Assembly (NCBI GenBank): GCA_023457355.1
Contig: JAEWLW010000093.1
Span: 1 to 34,685, forward strand
Length of the DNA: 34,685 nucleotides
Origin: Bacillota bacterium
GTDB lineage: Bacteria; Bacillota; Clostridia; Oscillospirales; Ruminococcaceae
Reading direction: 5' to 3'
In this document: piece after piece, positions 24,293 to 32,831 of the stretch
Layout: every line of letters starts with the position of its first letter
Position numbering within the stretch: the stretch's first letter is position 1
Made by a program: the position numbers and the translations under genes
The notes under the pieces: model-generated
Told to the model about the DNA's origin: nothing
What the model saw: the letters and a program-made list of their open reading frames with translations, nothing else
The model's database searches: none

Positions 24293-24326
24293 ATAGCAAT
24301 TTTACTTTTTAAAGAGAAATTGCTAT
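24293..24326 (-). promoter_or_regulatory. Intercistronic hairpin between the carrier and LeuC-type genes
   Basis: ATAGCAATTT and AAATTGCTAT form a 10-bp AT-rich stem with a 14-base loop in the 115-base gap of operon 3, just upstream of the large subunit's ribosome binding site. It may tune relative expression; it lacks a T-tract. Confidence 0.4.
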
Positions 24327-24383
24327 TGGCGATTTGCCGCGGTTGCCGTTAAAACAGCGAGCAGCAACGCCATTAATTTTTAG

Positions 24384-25637
24384 TTACGCAAACATCGTGT
24401 AGATGCCGGTCAGCGCGACGATTGCCAGCACGATAACGCCGCCGATGGAAACGGCAAACAGCTGCATGAACAGCTTGCTCTGCTCTTCCTCCGTAGGCTT
24501 GGCAATGGACGAATAGGCGGCAAGACCCATCGAGCCGCCGGTGGAAATCGGGCTCATGCCCGCAGCACTGGCGGTGTTGGTGATGGCCGAAAGCAGGGCA
24601 AGTGCCGAAACACTCCCGCCGACGTTTTCGATAATGCCGGTAACTGTCGGAATCAGGGTGGGCATAACCACGCCGGAGGTGGAGCTGAACCAGGACATGA
24701 TGCCGGCTGTCAGGCCGAGTACGCCGGGAGCTGTTGCAGGTGTCATCAGCTTGGAGAGACCGGTGGCCAGCAGGTCGATGCCGCCCAGATTAATAACCAT
24801 CGCCATAAGCATATTGATACCGGCGATCATAACCAGCGTGCTCCACGGAATATTGCTGATCGCCTTTTTCTCATTGGCAACCTTGAGCAGCAACAGCACC
24901 ATGGAGATGGTGAAGGAGGTTAGACCGACGTCATAACGCAGGCCGATAACGCAAACGACCAGAACCGCCATGCCGATCAGGGTGATAATCTGCTCCCGGT
25001 TGAATTTGACTTTTTCCATCACGGTGCTGACGTCGACATTGGACTTCATCTTATAGCCGCCCAGCACAAAGTAGATGATGATGAAATAGATCGTCATTGC
25101 AATCAGCATATTCATCGCGTAGGGAAATTCGATGCCGGTGATGCCCTGTTCGGAAGCCAGTGAAAGGCCCAGAATGCCGGTGGGCGCTATGGGGGTCAAC
25201 CCGCCGCCGGCGGCGCCCAGAACAGACGTTGCGGAAAGCAGCACGGGGGATACTTTCATCTCAGCGGCCAGTGAACATGTAAACACCGCCATAATACCCA
25301 TAACGGGGACGGTTCCGGGGCCGACGGCGGCCAGAACCACCGAGAAGACATACACAATAATGGGAATCAGATAAGTGCGCCTGCCCGCCAGTGCGACCAC
25401 ACGGCGTGCCAGCAATTCCATGGTTTTGTTCTCCTGCGCGATGCTGAATAGCATCATGACACCGAGCAGCGTGACGAACAGCCCCGTGGGGAAGCCCGCC
25501 TGAATCGCTTTCGCTTTGGCGCCGGACAAAAGCCCCAAGACCAGCGAAAGGCCGAAAGACACAAGACCAATATTGACTTTTCGCAGAATGCCGAGCAGGA
25601 TTGCGCCGATAAGAAAGACCAATGATAATGTTGCCAT
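24384..25637 (-). CDS. MatC-like carboxylate carrier (ion transporter superfamily)
   Basis: This 417-residue integral membrane protein has about 11 hydrophobic segments. The N-terminus (LVFLIGAILLGILRKVNIGL) resembles the MatC N-terminal domain of malonate/dicarboxylate carriers. Two glycine/proline/threonine-rich re-entrant-like stretches are seen (AVGPGTVPVMGIMAVF followed by GGGLTPIAPTGI, and FSSTSGVVMPTLIPTV), as in ion transporter superfamily members. It probably imports a dicarboxylate with Na+ or H+. The ATG at 25637 follows GAGGAGG. It is the first gene of operon 3, about 40 bases downstream of the predicted sigma-54 start site, and is followed by the LeuCD-type enzyme that likely acts on its substrate. 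Confidence 0.75.
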   Translation of the reverse strand: MATLSLVFLIGAILLGILRKVNIGLVSFGLSLVLGLLSGAKAKAIQAGFPTGLFVTLLGVMMLFSIAQENKTMELLARRVVALAGRRTYLIPIIVYVFSVVLAAVGPGTVPVMGIMAVFTCSLAAEMKVSPVLLSATSVLGAAGGGLTPIAPTGILGLSLASEQGITGIEFPYAMNMLIAMTIYFIIIYFVLGGYKMKSNVDVSTVMEKVKFNREQIITLIGMAVLVVCVIGLRYDVGLTSFTISMVLLLLKVANEKKAISNIPWSTLVMIAGINMLMAMVINLGGIDLLATGLSKLMTPATAPGVLGLTAGIMSWFSSTSGVVMPTLIPTVTGIIENVGGSVSALALLSAITNTASAAGMSPISTGGSMGLAAYSSIAKPTEEEQSKLFMQLFAVSIGGVIVLAIVALTGIYTMFA

Positions 25638-25688
25638 AGTTATTTCCTCCTCTTTAATCCGGTGTTTAAACACTCGACATACTTTAGA

Positions 25689-25704
25689 TGCAAATTATAT
25701 GCCA
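25689..25704 (-). promoter_or_regulatory. Sigma-54 promoter of operon 3
   Basis: The minus strand reads TGGCATATAATTTGCA, which matches TGGCAC-N5-TTGC with one difference (T for C at the sixth position) and has GG and GC correctly spaced. Transcription would start near 25678. The activator gene ends 180 bases upstream. Confidence 0.75.
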
Positions 25705-25782
25705 TCTATGCGTATAAGCACGGCCAGCACTTAAAAATTAGACGTTTTAGCTAAATCAACCCATCTTATTTATATAAAACAG

Positions 25783-25818
25783 AAAAAACCGGCTTGCCCG
25801 CTGTCAGATCAAGCCGGT
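25783..25818 (-). terminator. Intrinsic terminator of the EBP2 gene
   Basis: On the minus strand ACCGGCTTG pairs with CAAGCCGGT across a 13-base loop and is followed by TTTTT. It lies 65 bases beyond the activator stop codon and insulates the sigma-54 promoter of operon 3. Confidence 0.8.
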
Positions 25819-25859
25819 ATATGATTACAAAATCAGTGTCTCAAATAATTGTTAAACGC

Positions 25860-25877
25860 TTCTGAAACGTTTCAGAA
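25860..25877. promoter_or_regulatory. Perfect 18-bp palindrome, probable EBP2 enhancer site
   Basis: TTCTGAAACGTTTCAGAA is identical to its reverse complement. It is 5 bases beyond the activator stop codon and about 190 bases upstream of the predicted start site of operon 3, a typical distance for an enhancer bound by a Fis-type domain. An additional AACG/AAACG repeat flanks it on each side. Confidence 0.65.
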
Positions 25878-25882
25878 ACGCG

Positions 25883-27811
25883 CTATATGCTAATTTCATA
25901 CTGTACCATAAGCCGCCACAAGGTACTGCGCGATATATCCAACAGCTTAGCCGCCTTGACGCGGGAACCATCACACTGTGCCAGCGCGTTTAAAACGGTT
26001 TGCTTATCAGGTTTTTCTTTGGGTGACGCAGGCGTGACTGCCTGTCCGGCCAAATCTTGCAAAAAAATATCCTCCAGCGCGCGTGCTTGAACGCCATGCT
26101 CAGAAAGCGTTGTTATCCGCTCAATCAGCCCGAGCAATTCACGTACATTGCCAGGCCAGTCATATTGCCCAAGCTGCCTAATCAACGCGTTAATATGCGG
26201 CGTCGCCTTTTCTACAACACCGGCATCGTACCGTTTGACCATTTCTGAAACCAGCAGCGGAATATCCTCCCGCCGCTCCTTAAGCGGCGGAATATCCAGC
26301 CTGAGAATGTTGATGCGGTAAAAGAGATCCCGCCGGAAACGCCCGGCCTGCACCTCCTGCGCAAGATCGCGGTTCGTTGCGCATATCACCCGAACGTCCA
26401 CCGGCAGGATGCGGTAACTGCCAACCCGCCGAACCTCCTTTTCCTGAAGAACCCGCAAAAGCTGCATCTGGGTTTCCGGTGGAATTTCCCCAATTTCATC
26501 AAGAAAAATAGTGCCGCCGTGCGCTACCTCAAACAGGCCCTGCCGGCCGCCCTTAACCGCGCCGGTAAATGCCCCTTCTTCATAGCCGAAGAGCTGGCTT
26601 TCCAGCAATTCCTTGCCGAGTGCGGCACAGTTGATGGCGATAAAAGGCCCGTCCGACCGGCTGCTGCTGTTGTGTATCGACTGAGCAAACAGCTCCTTAC
26701 CGGTGCCGGTGTCGCCGATGATGAGCACCGTAGACTCCGCTTTGGCATAGCTTGCCGCAATTTCCTTTGACCGGAGTATGGTCGGACTCCGGCCGATAAT
26801 ATTCGAAAAATGATACTTGGCGACATGGCCTTTTTCGTAAAGCTGCATACGAATTTTTTGCTCGGTTTCCTGGATGGCTTGTATGGTATGAAACGTGCAA
26901 AGAACGCCCTCGAACCGATTTTCAATAATAATTGGAATAAAATTGACGGTATACTGCGTTTTTCTCAGTGTAATGATGACATTGAGCAACGGCGCTCGTG
27001 CCGCGGAAAGCTGCTTAAAATCCATCTGAGGAAAAAACCTGGAAATTTTCTGCCCGACACATTCCAACTCCCCTTTTTTGAGCAGGCTGAGCGCCATCGG
27101 ATTGGCTACAGTGATAAAGCCCCGATTATCGGTTGCGAGTATCGCATCATTGGAGAATTGCAGAATAGAACTGTATCGTTGTGAAAGCAGCCGAAAATAA
27201 TTTTGCTTTTTTTCTTCTTCCTTTTGAACCTTCAGAAGCTGCAGGGCAACATCTAAAGCAATTTGGATATTTTCTTCGGTATTTTCCACAATGGTGTGCG
27301 GAATCTTCAGCTTTTGAGCCAGCTGCGGGAGCAAAGCACCGCCGCCTAAAAGGATGGTTGCCTCGCCGTTAATAGCACTCTCCACGACTTTTTGATAATT
27401 ATCGGTGCTGTCATAGCTGTAAAGCAACACGTCGGGAATGCCAATATACCGGCAAAGTTTTTTCAGCTCCGGGATAAAGGTAATGTATTCAACAATACCA
27501 ATACGCCCCCTGTGCCCGCGCATTAAATCTATATGCCTCAGATAATCGTTCATCGTGGTGTTTATTTTTACCACCTGAATATCCAGGTGCTTGCTCAGCA
27601 ATTCCGCCGTGCCCTTTCGGCTGATCAGAATTTTTGCACCGCGCGCCTGAAGCGCCTTGCCGATGGGCAAAGCTTCGTTTAACACCCCAAGATAGGCGCC
27701 GATTTGCACGCCCCTTTTCGCGCAGACGCGCAGCGTGTTATCCACAAGCTGCTGTGACGGCGCCACAAGGCAAATTTCCGGCACTTTTTCCGGCAATGCC
27801 TGTTCAGCCAT
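25883..27811 (-). CDS. Sigma-54-dependent activator, PrpR_N/PAS/AAA+/Fis type (EBP2)
   Basis: This 642-residue enhancer-binding protein has the same architecture as the protein at 10499-12397: PrpR_N-like domain (about residues 8-195), PAS (about 210-310), AAA+ with Walker A GDTGTGKE (about 366-373), GAFTGA (about 413-418) and Walker B IFLDE, and a C-terminal helix-turn-helix (GSRVKAAKLLDISRSTLWRL). It is the likely activator of the promoter at 25689-25704. The start is uncertain: the ATG at 27811 has GGGGGA upstream and fits the domain start, an ATG at 27826 has no good site, and the open frame reaches a GTG at 27904. Confidence 0.92.
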   Translation of the reverse strand: MAEQALPEKVPEICLVAPSQQLVDNTLRVCAKRGVQIGAYLGVLNEALPIGKALQARGAKILISRKGTAELLSKHLDIQVVKINTTMNDYLRHIDLMRGHRGRIGIVEYITFIPELKKLCRYIGIPDVLLYSYDSTDNYQKVVESAINGEATILLGGGALLPQLAQKLKIPHTIVENTEENIQIALDVALQLLKVQKEEEKKQNYFRLLSQRYSSILQFSNDAILATDNRGFITVANPMALSLLKKGELECVGQKISRFFPQMDFKQLSAARAPLLNVIITLRKTQYTVNFIPIIIENRFEGVLCTFHTIQAIQETEQKIRMQLYEKGHVAKYHFSNIIGRSPTILRSKEIAASYAKAESTVLIIGDTGTGKELFAQSIHNSSSRSDGPFIAINCAALGKELLESQLFGYEEGAFTGAVKGGRQGLFEVAHGGTIFLDEIGEIPPETQMQLLRVLQEKEVRRVGSYRILPVDVRVICATNRDLAQEVQAGRFRRDLFYRINILRLDIPPLKERREDIPLLVSEMVKRYDAGVVEKATPHINALIRQLGQYDWPGNVRELLGLIERITTLSEHGVQARALEDIFLQDLAGQAVTPASPKEKPDKQTVLNALAQCDGSRVKAAKLLDISRSTLWRLMVQYEISI

Positions 27812-27955
27812 TTCGTTATCCCCCATCCGTACTTTGTAAAAATCACAACCGACAATCCGAATACCTGCAAACGTATCCATCCATATGATGCCTATATAAG
27901 CCACGCAAATTTGAAATTGCAGAAAGTTTCATGGAAGGTCCTTATTAATGTGTTG

Positions 27956-27984
27956 ATTATACCCAACTGAACGCGAGATTACAA
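27956..27984 (-). promoter_or_regulatory. Sigma-A promoter of the EBP2 gene
   Basis: On the minus strand TTGTAA and a perfect TATAAT are separated by 17 bases. The leader to the preferred start codon is about 135 bases and contains a short open frame (27929-27840) that ends before the EBP2 start. Confidence 0.6.
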
Positions 27985-28084
27985 GACAACAAAATGGAAC
28001 TGATTGCTTTGGGGTTACAGCCGCCAAGCAAAGCAACCGGTTCATAAAGACCCCTGCGTAAGGCATGGTCCCGTCACAAAAGGC

Positions 28085-28139
28085 GCGAAAAGCCAAGGCC
28101 CATTGAGACTTTTGTTCTCAGTGATCCTTGGCTTTTCGC
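28085..28139. terminator. Long hairpin behind the CgeB-like gene
   Basis: A perfect 14-bp outer stem (GCGAAAAGCCAAGG with CCTTGGCTTTTCGC) encloses a second 7-bp stem (ATTGAGA region with TCTCAGT). Its A- and T-runs inside the stem suit a terminator in either direction; the nearest gene end is the CgeB-like gene 98 bases away. Nothing else is seen between 27985 and 28236. Confidence 0.6.
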
Positions 28140-28236
28140 AGATAATTCGCTATTCATTAAACAAGGCCTGTCACGCCGGGGTTTTATGCGCAAGCCGGGC
28201 AAACAGGTTTCGGAACCGACGAAACGGCGCCCACAG

Positions 28237-29235
28237 TCATGGCCAATAGCGTTGATACAGCGACAGGATATATTCGGCCCGTTGCTTATACGTGTGGTTT
28301 TTCACAGCATCGACTGCATTCTTGCGAATTTCCAGCCATTTATCGGGGTTGCTTTTATAATATTCGACTATTTCCAGTGTTTGCGCAGGCGATGCGGAGG
28401 CCACGAGATCTCTACCCGGCAAAAACAGCCTGCGTATACCCGCGTTATCGGAGGACAGAGCGAAGCCACCCGAACCTAAAATCTCAAAGGTACGCTTTGT
28501 GATGGTCTGCTCATGATTTTGTGTGACAAGGTTGATAAAAGAGCTGTTATAGAGCGCACAGGTTTTTTCGTACGGCAAATAGCCGTGAAAATATTGCGGG
28601 GGAACATCCACGCCCAGCAGCGTTTTAAGAAGCGGACGGTAGCCGGTATCTCCGCGAAAATTCACCGTATGGCCGTTTTCCAGCAGCGGTTTTAAGAGAA
28701 TTTTAATGGATTGGTACCGGAAATGGTCCGGATAGTATTTGAAATATTCTATATAGGAATTACCAACCAGGTTGATATAATATTGGTCATTGTCATAGCC
28801 CTTCATCGGGTGGTGGGTAAGCGGGCTGTAGGCATAATCCATCCTTTCGCAAGGGTATCCCCTGCTCCGGATAAATTCGAGCATCTCAGGGCACATGCTC
28901 AGCACCAGGTTGGGCTTGGACAGATGGATGAGATCCATCTCAATACCGTCCCCTGTAACGGAACGGTAATATTTGCTGGAAATGCCGTCGGTATCCCAGT
29001 GGATGTATTTCATTCGCGGGGTGGCGCGTTTGCCGATATAGTCGAGCACTTCACGCGGATATTCCAGCGGGGCGCCCAGCGTTAACATCAGGTCGGGGTT
29101 GCTGTCTTCCAGCACCCGTTCCATTTGCGCCACCGTTGCCGGGTTGATGATTCGTGTCTCACAGCCCGCCTGCCGAAAGCCCCAAAGCATATCGACGGAA
29201 AATATACGATTGCCAAAAATCAGAACTTTCATCAT
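28237..29235 (-). CDS. CgeB-family glycosyltransferase-like protein
   Basis: This 332-residue protein resembles the CgeB/spore maturation family, GT-B fold glycosyltransferases. The N-terminal half starts MKVLIFGNRIFSVDMLWGF and the C-terminal half has the sugar-nucleotide-binding region with FHGYLPYEKTCALYNSSF and TKRTFEILGSGGFALSSDNA, typical of Glyco_trans_1_2 domains. In Bacillus, CgeB is involved in spore crust glycosylation. Start codons at 29235 and 29232 both suit the GAGAGG site. It is divergent from the FnlABC operon, so it probably contributes a transferase to the same glycan. Confidence 0.78.
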   Translation of the reverse strand: MMKVLIFGNRIFSVDMLWGFRQAGCETRIINPATVAQMERVLEDSNPDLMLTLGAPLEYPREVLDYIGKRATPRMKYIHWDTDGISSKYYRSVTGDGIEMDLIHLSKPNLVLSMCPEMLEFIRSRGYPCERMDYAYSPLTHHPMKGYDNDQYYINLVGNSYIEYFKYYPDHFRYQSIKILLKPLLENGHTVNFRGDTGYRPLLKTLLGVDVPPQYFHGYLPYEKTCALYNSSFINLVTQNHEQTITKRTFEILGSGGFALSSDNAGIRRLFLPGRDLVASASPAQTLEIVEYYKSNPDKWLEIRKNAVDAVKNHTYKQRAEYILSLYQRYWP

Positions 29236-29324
29236 TATCTGCCTCTCAATATCTCAAAGCGGCCTGCACAGGGTGACAGCCTGCGGCCCCGCACCTTGTT
29301 AAACAACGCCGTATTAATCACTTA

Positions 29325-29352
29325 TATGACAGCGTCAGCCCGTTTGTTATAC
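29325..29352 (+). promoter_or_regulatory. Possible sigma-A promoter of the fnlABC operon
   Basis: ATGACA (29325-29330) and TATACG (29347-29352, with an upstream TG) are separated by 16 bases, in the divergent intergenic region before fnlA. The match is moderate. A GGTGGGCGCCACC inverted repeat lies between it and the gene. Confidence 0.35.
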
Positions 29353-29489
29353 GAGTAACCCGCCCCATTGATGAGCACTCTTCCATTCCTGTGAATACAC
29401 TGTATCGGGCGCAAGCCGCCCGCCAAGTCGGTGCAAAAGGCGGTGGGCGCCACCCTACGATGTTTCAGAGAAAGGGCAGGTTTAAACCG

Positions 29490-30518
29490 ATGGTTATGTT
29501 TAAGGGTAAAACACTTCTCATTACAGGCGGAACAGGCTCATTTGGCAATGCCATGCTCAAACGCCTGATTGATACCGATATTGGGCAAATTCGCATATTT
29601 TCCCGGGACGAAAAAAAGCAGGATGATATGCGGGCAACATTTAAAAACCCAAAACTGAAATTTTTTATTGGCGACGTCCGGGATCTGGCGAGCATCCGCG
29701 CCGCGATGTACGGCGTGGATTATATCTTTCATGCAGCGGCACTCAAGCAGGTGCCCAGCTGCGAATTCTTTCCGCTGGAAGCGGTTAAAACCAATGTTCT
29801 GGGCTCAGAAAACGTACTGACTGCGGCAATTGAGGCGGGCGTCAAAAAGGCCGTGTGCCTTTCGACCGATAAGGCCGTCTATCCGGTCAATGCGATGGGC
29901 ATTTCCAAGGCGATGATGGAAAAGACCTTCGTCGCCAAATCCCGTACAGTTGACGCAGACAAAACCCTGATCTGCGGCACCCGCTATGGAAACGTCATGG
30001 CATCGCGCGGTTCGGTCATTCCGCTGTTTATCCATCAGATTAAGCACGGGCTGCCGCTCACGGTAACAGAGCCCGGCATGACCCGTTTTCTGATGAACCT
30101 CGACGATGCAATCGATCTGGTGCTGTTTGCATTCGAGAACGCAAACTCAGGCGACCTGATGATCAAAAAATCGCCCGCCTGTAGCATGGGCGCGTTGGCA
30201 CAGGCGCTCAAAGCGCTTTTTAACGCCGATAATTCAATCGAAATAATCGGCGTGCGGCTGGGTGAAAAAATGTACGAAACCCTCCTCACCCGGGAGGAAA
30301 GCGCGTCTGCCATCGACATGGGGGACTTTTTCCGTGTACCGGCTGATTCAGGCGATTTAAACTATGCGAAATATTTTTGCGACGGCAACCGGGAAGTTGG
30401 CGCCATGCAGGAATATAACTCGAACAATACCCACCGGCTCACACCGGAGGAACTGCGGGAAACGCTCCTGAGCTGCAGTTACGTGGCAGAGGAACTGAGG
30501 GGGTGGCATCGGGCATGA
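29490..30518 (+). CDS. fnlA: UDP-GlcNAc 4,6-dehydratase/5-epimerase (FnlA/CapE/WbjB type)
   Basis: This 342-residue extended SDR enzyme makes the first committed step to UDP-L-FucNAc: 4,6-dehydration with C5 epimerisation of UDP-GlcNAc. The Rossmann motif is TGGTGSFG near residue 11. The active-site stretch STDKAVYPVNAMGISKAMME has methionine where ordinary SDR enzymes have the catalytic tyrosine before xxxK, a hallmark of the CapE/FnlA group. The C-terminal region ends with GWHRA, also typical. The start at 29490 follows GGGCAGG; an ATG at 29496 is an alternative. The stop overlaps the next start (ATGA). Confidence 0.9.
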   Translation: MVMFKGKTLLITGGTGSFGNAMLKRLIDTDIGQIRIFSRDEKKQDDMRATFKNPKLKFFIGDVRDLASIRAAMYGVDYIFHAAALKQVPSCEFFPLEAVKTNVLGSENVLTAAIEAGVKKAVCLSTDKAVYPVNAMGISKAMMEKTFVAKSRTVDADKTLICGTRYGNVMASRGSVIPLFIHQIKHGLPLTVTEPGMTRFLMNLDDAIDLVLFAFENANSGDLMIKKSPACSMGALAQALKALFNADNSIEIIGVRLGEKMYETLLTREESASAIDMGDFFRVPADSGDLNYAKYFCDGNREVGAMQEYNSNNTHRLTPEELRETLLSCSYVAEELRGWHRA

Positions 30519-31627
30519 AGATCCTGATCACCGGTTCCAACGGCTTTATCGGCAAAAACCTCTGCACGCATTTAAGGAACAGCGGTTATTTGCAGCTGCT
30601 GGAATATACCAGAGATTCAGGCCTGGAGACACTTGAGCGCTATGCCGCCGACTGTGACTTCGTCCTCCATTTGGCCGGTGTAAACCGGCCGGATAATCCG
30701 GCGGGCTTCGAGGAAAACCACACTTTCACCGAGGTGCTGCTAAAGGCACTGGAAAGACACCAAAATAAAGCACCGGTTCTGTTTGCCTCTTCCGCCCAGG
30801 CGGCGCTGGAGAATCCCTACGGCCTGAGCAAACGGCAGGCCGAGGCACTTTTGCGCGATTACGCAGCCCGCACAGGCGCAAAAGTTTTTATCTACCGGCT
30901 ACCGGGCATTTTTGGAAAATGGTGCCGCCCCAACTATAACAGCGTGGTTGCCACCTTCTGTGACGCCGCGATAAACGGCCGCCCCCTTCGGGTCGATGAC
31001 CCCGATGCGAAGCTCACCCTCGCTTACATCGACGATGTAGCGGACTCGATAATCAGCGCGCTTTCGCATGAGCCGCTGTCTCGGGAAGGTTTCTGCGAGG
31101 TGACGCCGGTTTACCGCACAACAGTTGGCGCACTGGCAACCCTGATCACCTCTTTTGATGGAAGCCGAACCAAACTGGCTGTCCCCGACATGGGCGATGC
31201 GCTGACGGCAAAGCTTTACAGCACCTACGTGAGTTATCTGCCCAAAGACGACTTTAGTTACCCACTGACCGTGCACGCCGATGCACGCGGGATGTTCGCC
31301 GAATTTCTCAGGTCGGAAAACGGCGGGCAGGTGTCGGTCAACGTGTCGAAGCCCGGCTTTACCAAAGGCGGCCACTGGCACCATACAAAAACCGAAAAAT
31401 TTCTCTTTGTGAGTGGCACGGGCCTCGTCCGCTTTCAGCGGCTGGGCGGCGGCAGGCTGCTGGAATATCCCGTATCCGGCACAGAGCTTCAGGTTATCGA
31501 AATACCGCCCGGCTATATTCACACCGTCGAGAACACCGGAGCCGACGACCTGGTGATGGTGATCTGGGCCAGCCAGAACTTTGACCCCCGGTTCCCCGAC
31601 ACCTATCCGGCGACGATTGTACCGTGA
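30515..31627 (+). CDS. fnlB: Bifunctional reductase with C-terminal cupin (FnlB/CapF/WbjC type)
   Basis: This 370-residue protein has an N-terminal SDR domain (MKILITGSNGFIGKNL, then YGLSKRQAE as the YxxxK motif) and a C-terminal cupin domain (about residues 245-370; GGHWHHTKTEKFLFVSG). This two-domain build is specific to CapF/WbjC, where the cupin domain epimerises C3 and the SDR domain reduces C4 of the FnlA product to UDP-6-deoxy-L-talosamine-type sugar. The ATG at 30515 overlaps the fnlA stop, so the two are translationally coupled. Confidence 0.9.
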   Translation: MKILITGSNGFIGKNLCTHLRNSGYLQLLEYTRDSGLETLERYAADCDFVLHLAGVNRPDNPAGFEENHTFTEVLLKALERHQNKAPVLFASSAQAALENPYGLSKRQAEALLRDYAARTGAKVFIYRLPGIFGKWCRPNYNSVVATFCDAAINGRPLRVDDPDAKLTLAYIDDVADSIISALSHEPLSREGFCEVTPVYRTTVGALATLITSFDGSRTKLAVPDMGDALTAKLYSTYVSYLPKDDFSYPLTVHADARGMFAEFLRSENGGQVSVNVSKPGFTKGGHWHHTKTEKFLFVSGTGLVRFQRLGGGRLLEYPVSGTELQVIEIPPGYIHTVENTGADDLVMVIWASQNFDPRFPDTYPATIVP

Positions 31628-31658
31628 GCGGCACCTGCCGGGAAAGGATATTGGACTT

Positions 31659-32831
31659 ATGGAAAAGCTCAAACTGATGACAATTGTCGGAACAAGGCCG
31701 GAAATTATCCGGCTGTCGGCCTGCCTTGAGGCGTTCGACCGCTATTTTAATCACGTTCTGGTCCACACCGGCCAAAACTGGGACTATGCCTTAAACGAAA
31801 TTTTCTTCGAAGAGCTATCGCTAAAACCGCCCGCGTATTATTTGGATTGCGCCGGCAAGACACTTGGCGACACGCTTGGCAACATCCTTTCAGCCTCCTA
31901 TCGCGCGCTGGAAACCGAACGCCCCGATGCGCTGCTGATTCTTGGCGACACCAATTCTGCGCTGTCGGCAATACCGGCCAAACGGCTGAAAATCCCCATC
32001 TTCCACATGGAAGCGGGCAACCGCTGCTTTGATTTTAACGTCCCCGAGGAGGTCAACCGCCGGATTGTTGACCACATCGCCGACATTAACCTGCCATACA
32101 CCGAGCATGCGCGGCGGTACCTGCTGTCCGAGGGCCTGCGCAAGGAACACATCTTTGTGACCGGATCACCCATGCCCGAGGTGCTCCAGCGGCACGCGGA
32201 AAAAATTGAGGCAAGCTGTGTGCTGGAAAAGCTCGGCCTGAAAAAGGGCGGTTATTTCCTCGTCTCGGCCCACAGGGAAGAAAATGTCGATGATGCCGCA
32301 CATTTTTTCTCCCTGATGAACGCCATCAATGCGATTGCCAGGCGATATGAACTGCCAGTTGTTTATTCTGTGCACCCCCGGACCCAAAAGCGCATCACCG
32401 AGCGCGGCTTCATCTTCCATCCGCTGGTACGCCGTATGGTGCCGTTTGGTTTTATTGACTACTGCCGCCTTCAAACCGATGCCCGTTGCGTCCTATCGGA
32501 CAGCGGCACTCTGTCGGAAGAAAGTGCCATTCTGGGCTTTGCCGCCGTACTGATGCGAACCTCAACCGAACGTCCCGAGGTTCTCGACAAGGGGTCGATT
32601 GTGATTGGCGGAATATCAGAGGAGACACTCCTGCAAGCCGTCGAGCTGGCGGTAGCCATGCGCGCGGAAGACGCAGCGCCCCCGCTTGCACCGGATTACG
32701 CCGACATCAATGTGTCTGCAAAGGTGGTAAAGCTCATCCAAAGCTACACGGGTATCATCAACCGGGTAACCTGGGCAAAACAGCCGCCCGACACAGGCGC
32801 CCAAAGGGAAAGAGGGCTGACATGCGGTTAA
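31659..32831 (+). CDS. fnlC: UDP-N-acetylglucosamine 2-epimerase family (FnlC/CapG/WbjD type)
   Basis: This 390-residue GT-B-fold epimerase has the WecB-family motifs TIVGTRPEIIRLS, HTGQNWDYALNEIF, GDTNSALSA, HMEAGNRCFDFNVPEEVNRR, SAHREENVD and SDSGTLSEES. In this gene order it would carry out the final C2 epimerisation to UDP-L-FucNAc. The ATG at 31659 follows GGAAAGGA by 10 bases. The stop overlaps the next gene by 10 bases, so the operon continues. Confidence 0.9.
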   Translation: MEKLKLMTIVGTRPEIIRLSACLEAFDRYFNHVLVHTGQNWDYALNEIFFEELSLKPPAYYLDCAGKTLGDTLGNILSASYRALETERPDALLILGDTNSALSAIPAKRLKIPIFHMEAGNRCFDFNVPEEVNRRIVDHIADINLPYTEHARRYLLSEGLRKEHIFVTGSPMPEVLQRHAEKIEASCVLEKLGLKKGGYFLVSAHREENVDDAAHFFSLMNAINAIARRYELPVVYSVHPRTQKRITERGFIFHPLVRRMVPFGFIDYCRLQTDARCVLSDSGTLSEESAILGFAAVLMRTSTERPEVLDKGSIVIGGISEETLLQAVELAVAMRAEDAAPPLAPDYADINVSAKVVKLIQSYTGIINRVTWAKQPPDTGAQRERGLTCG

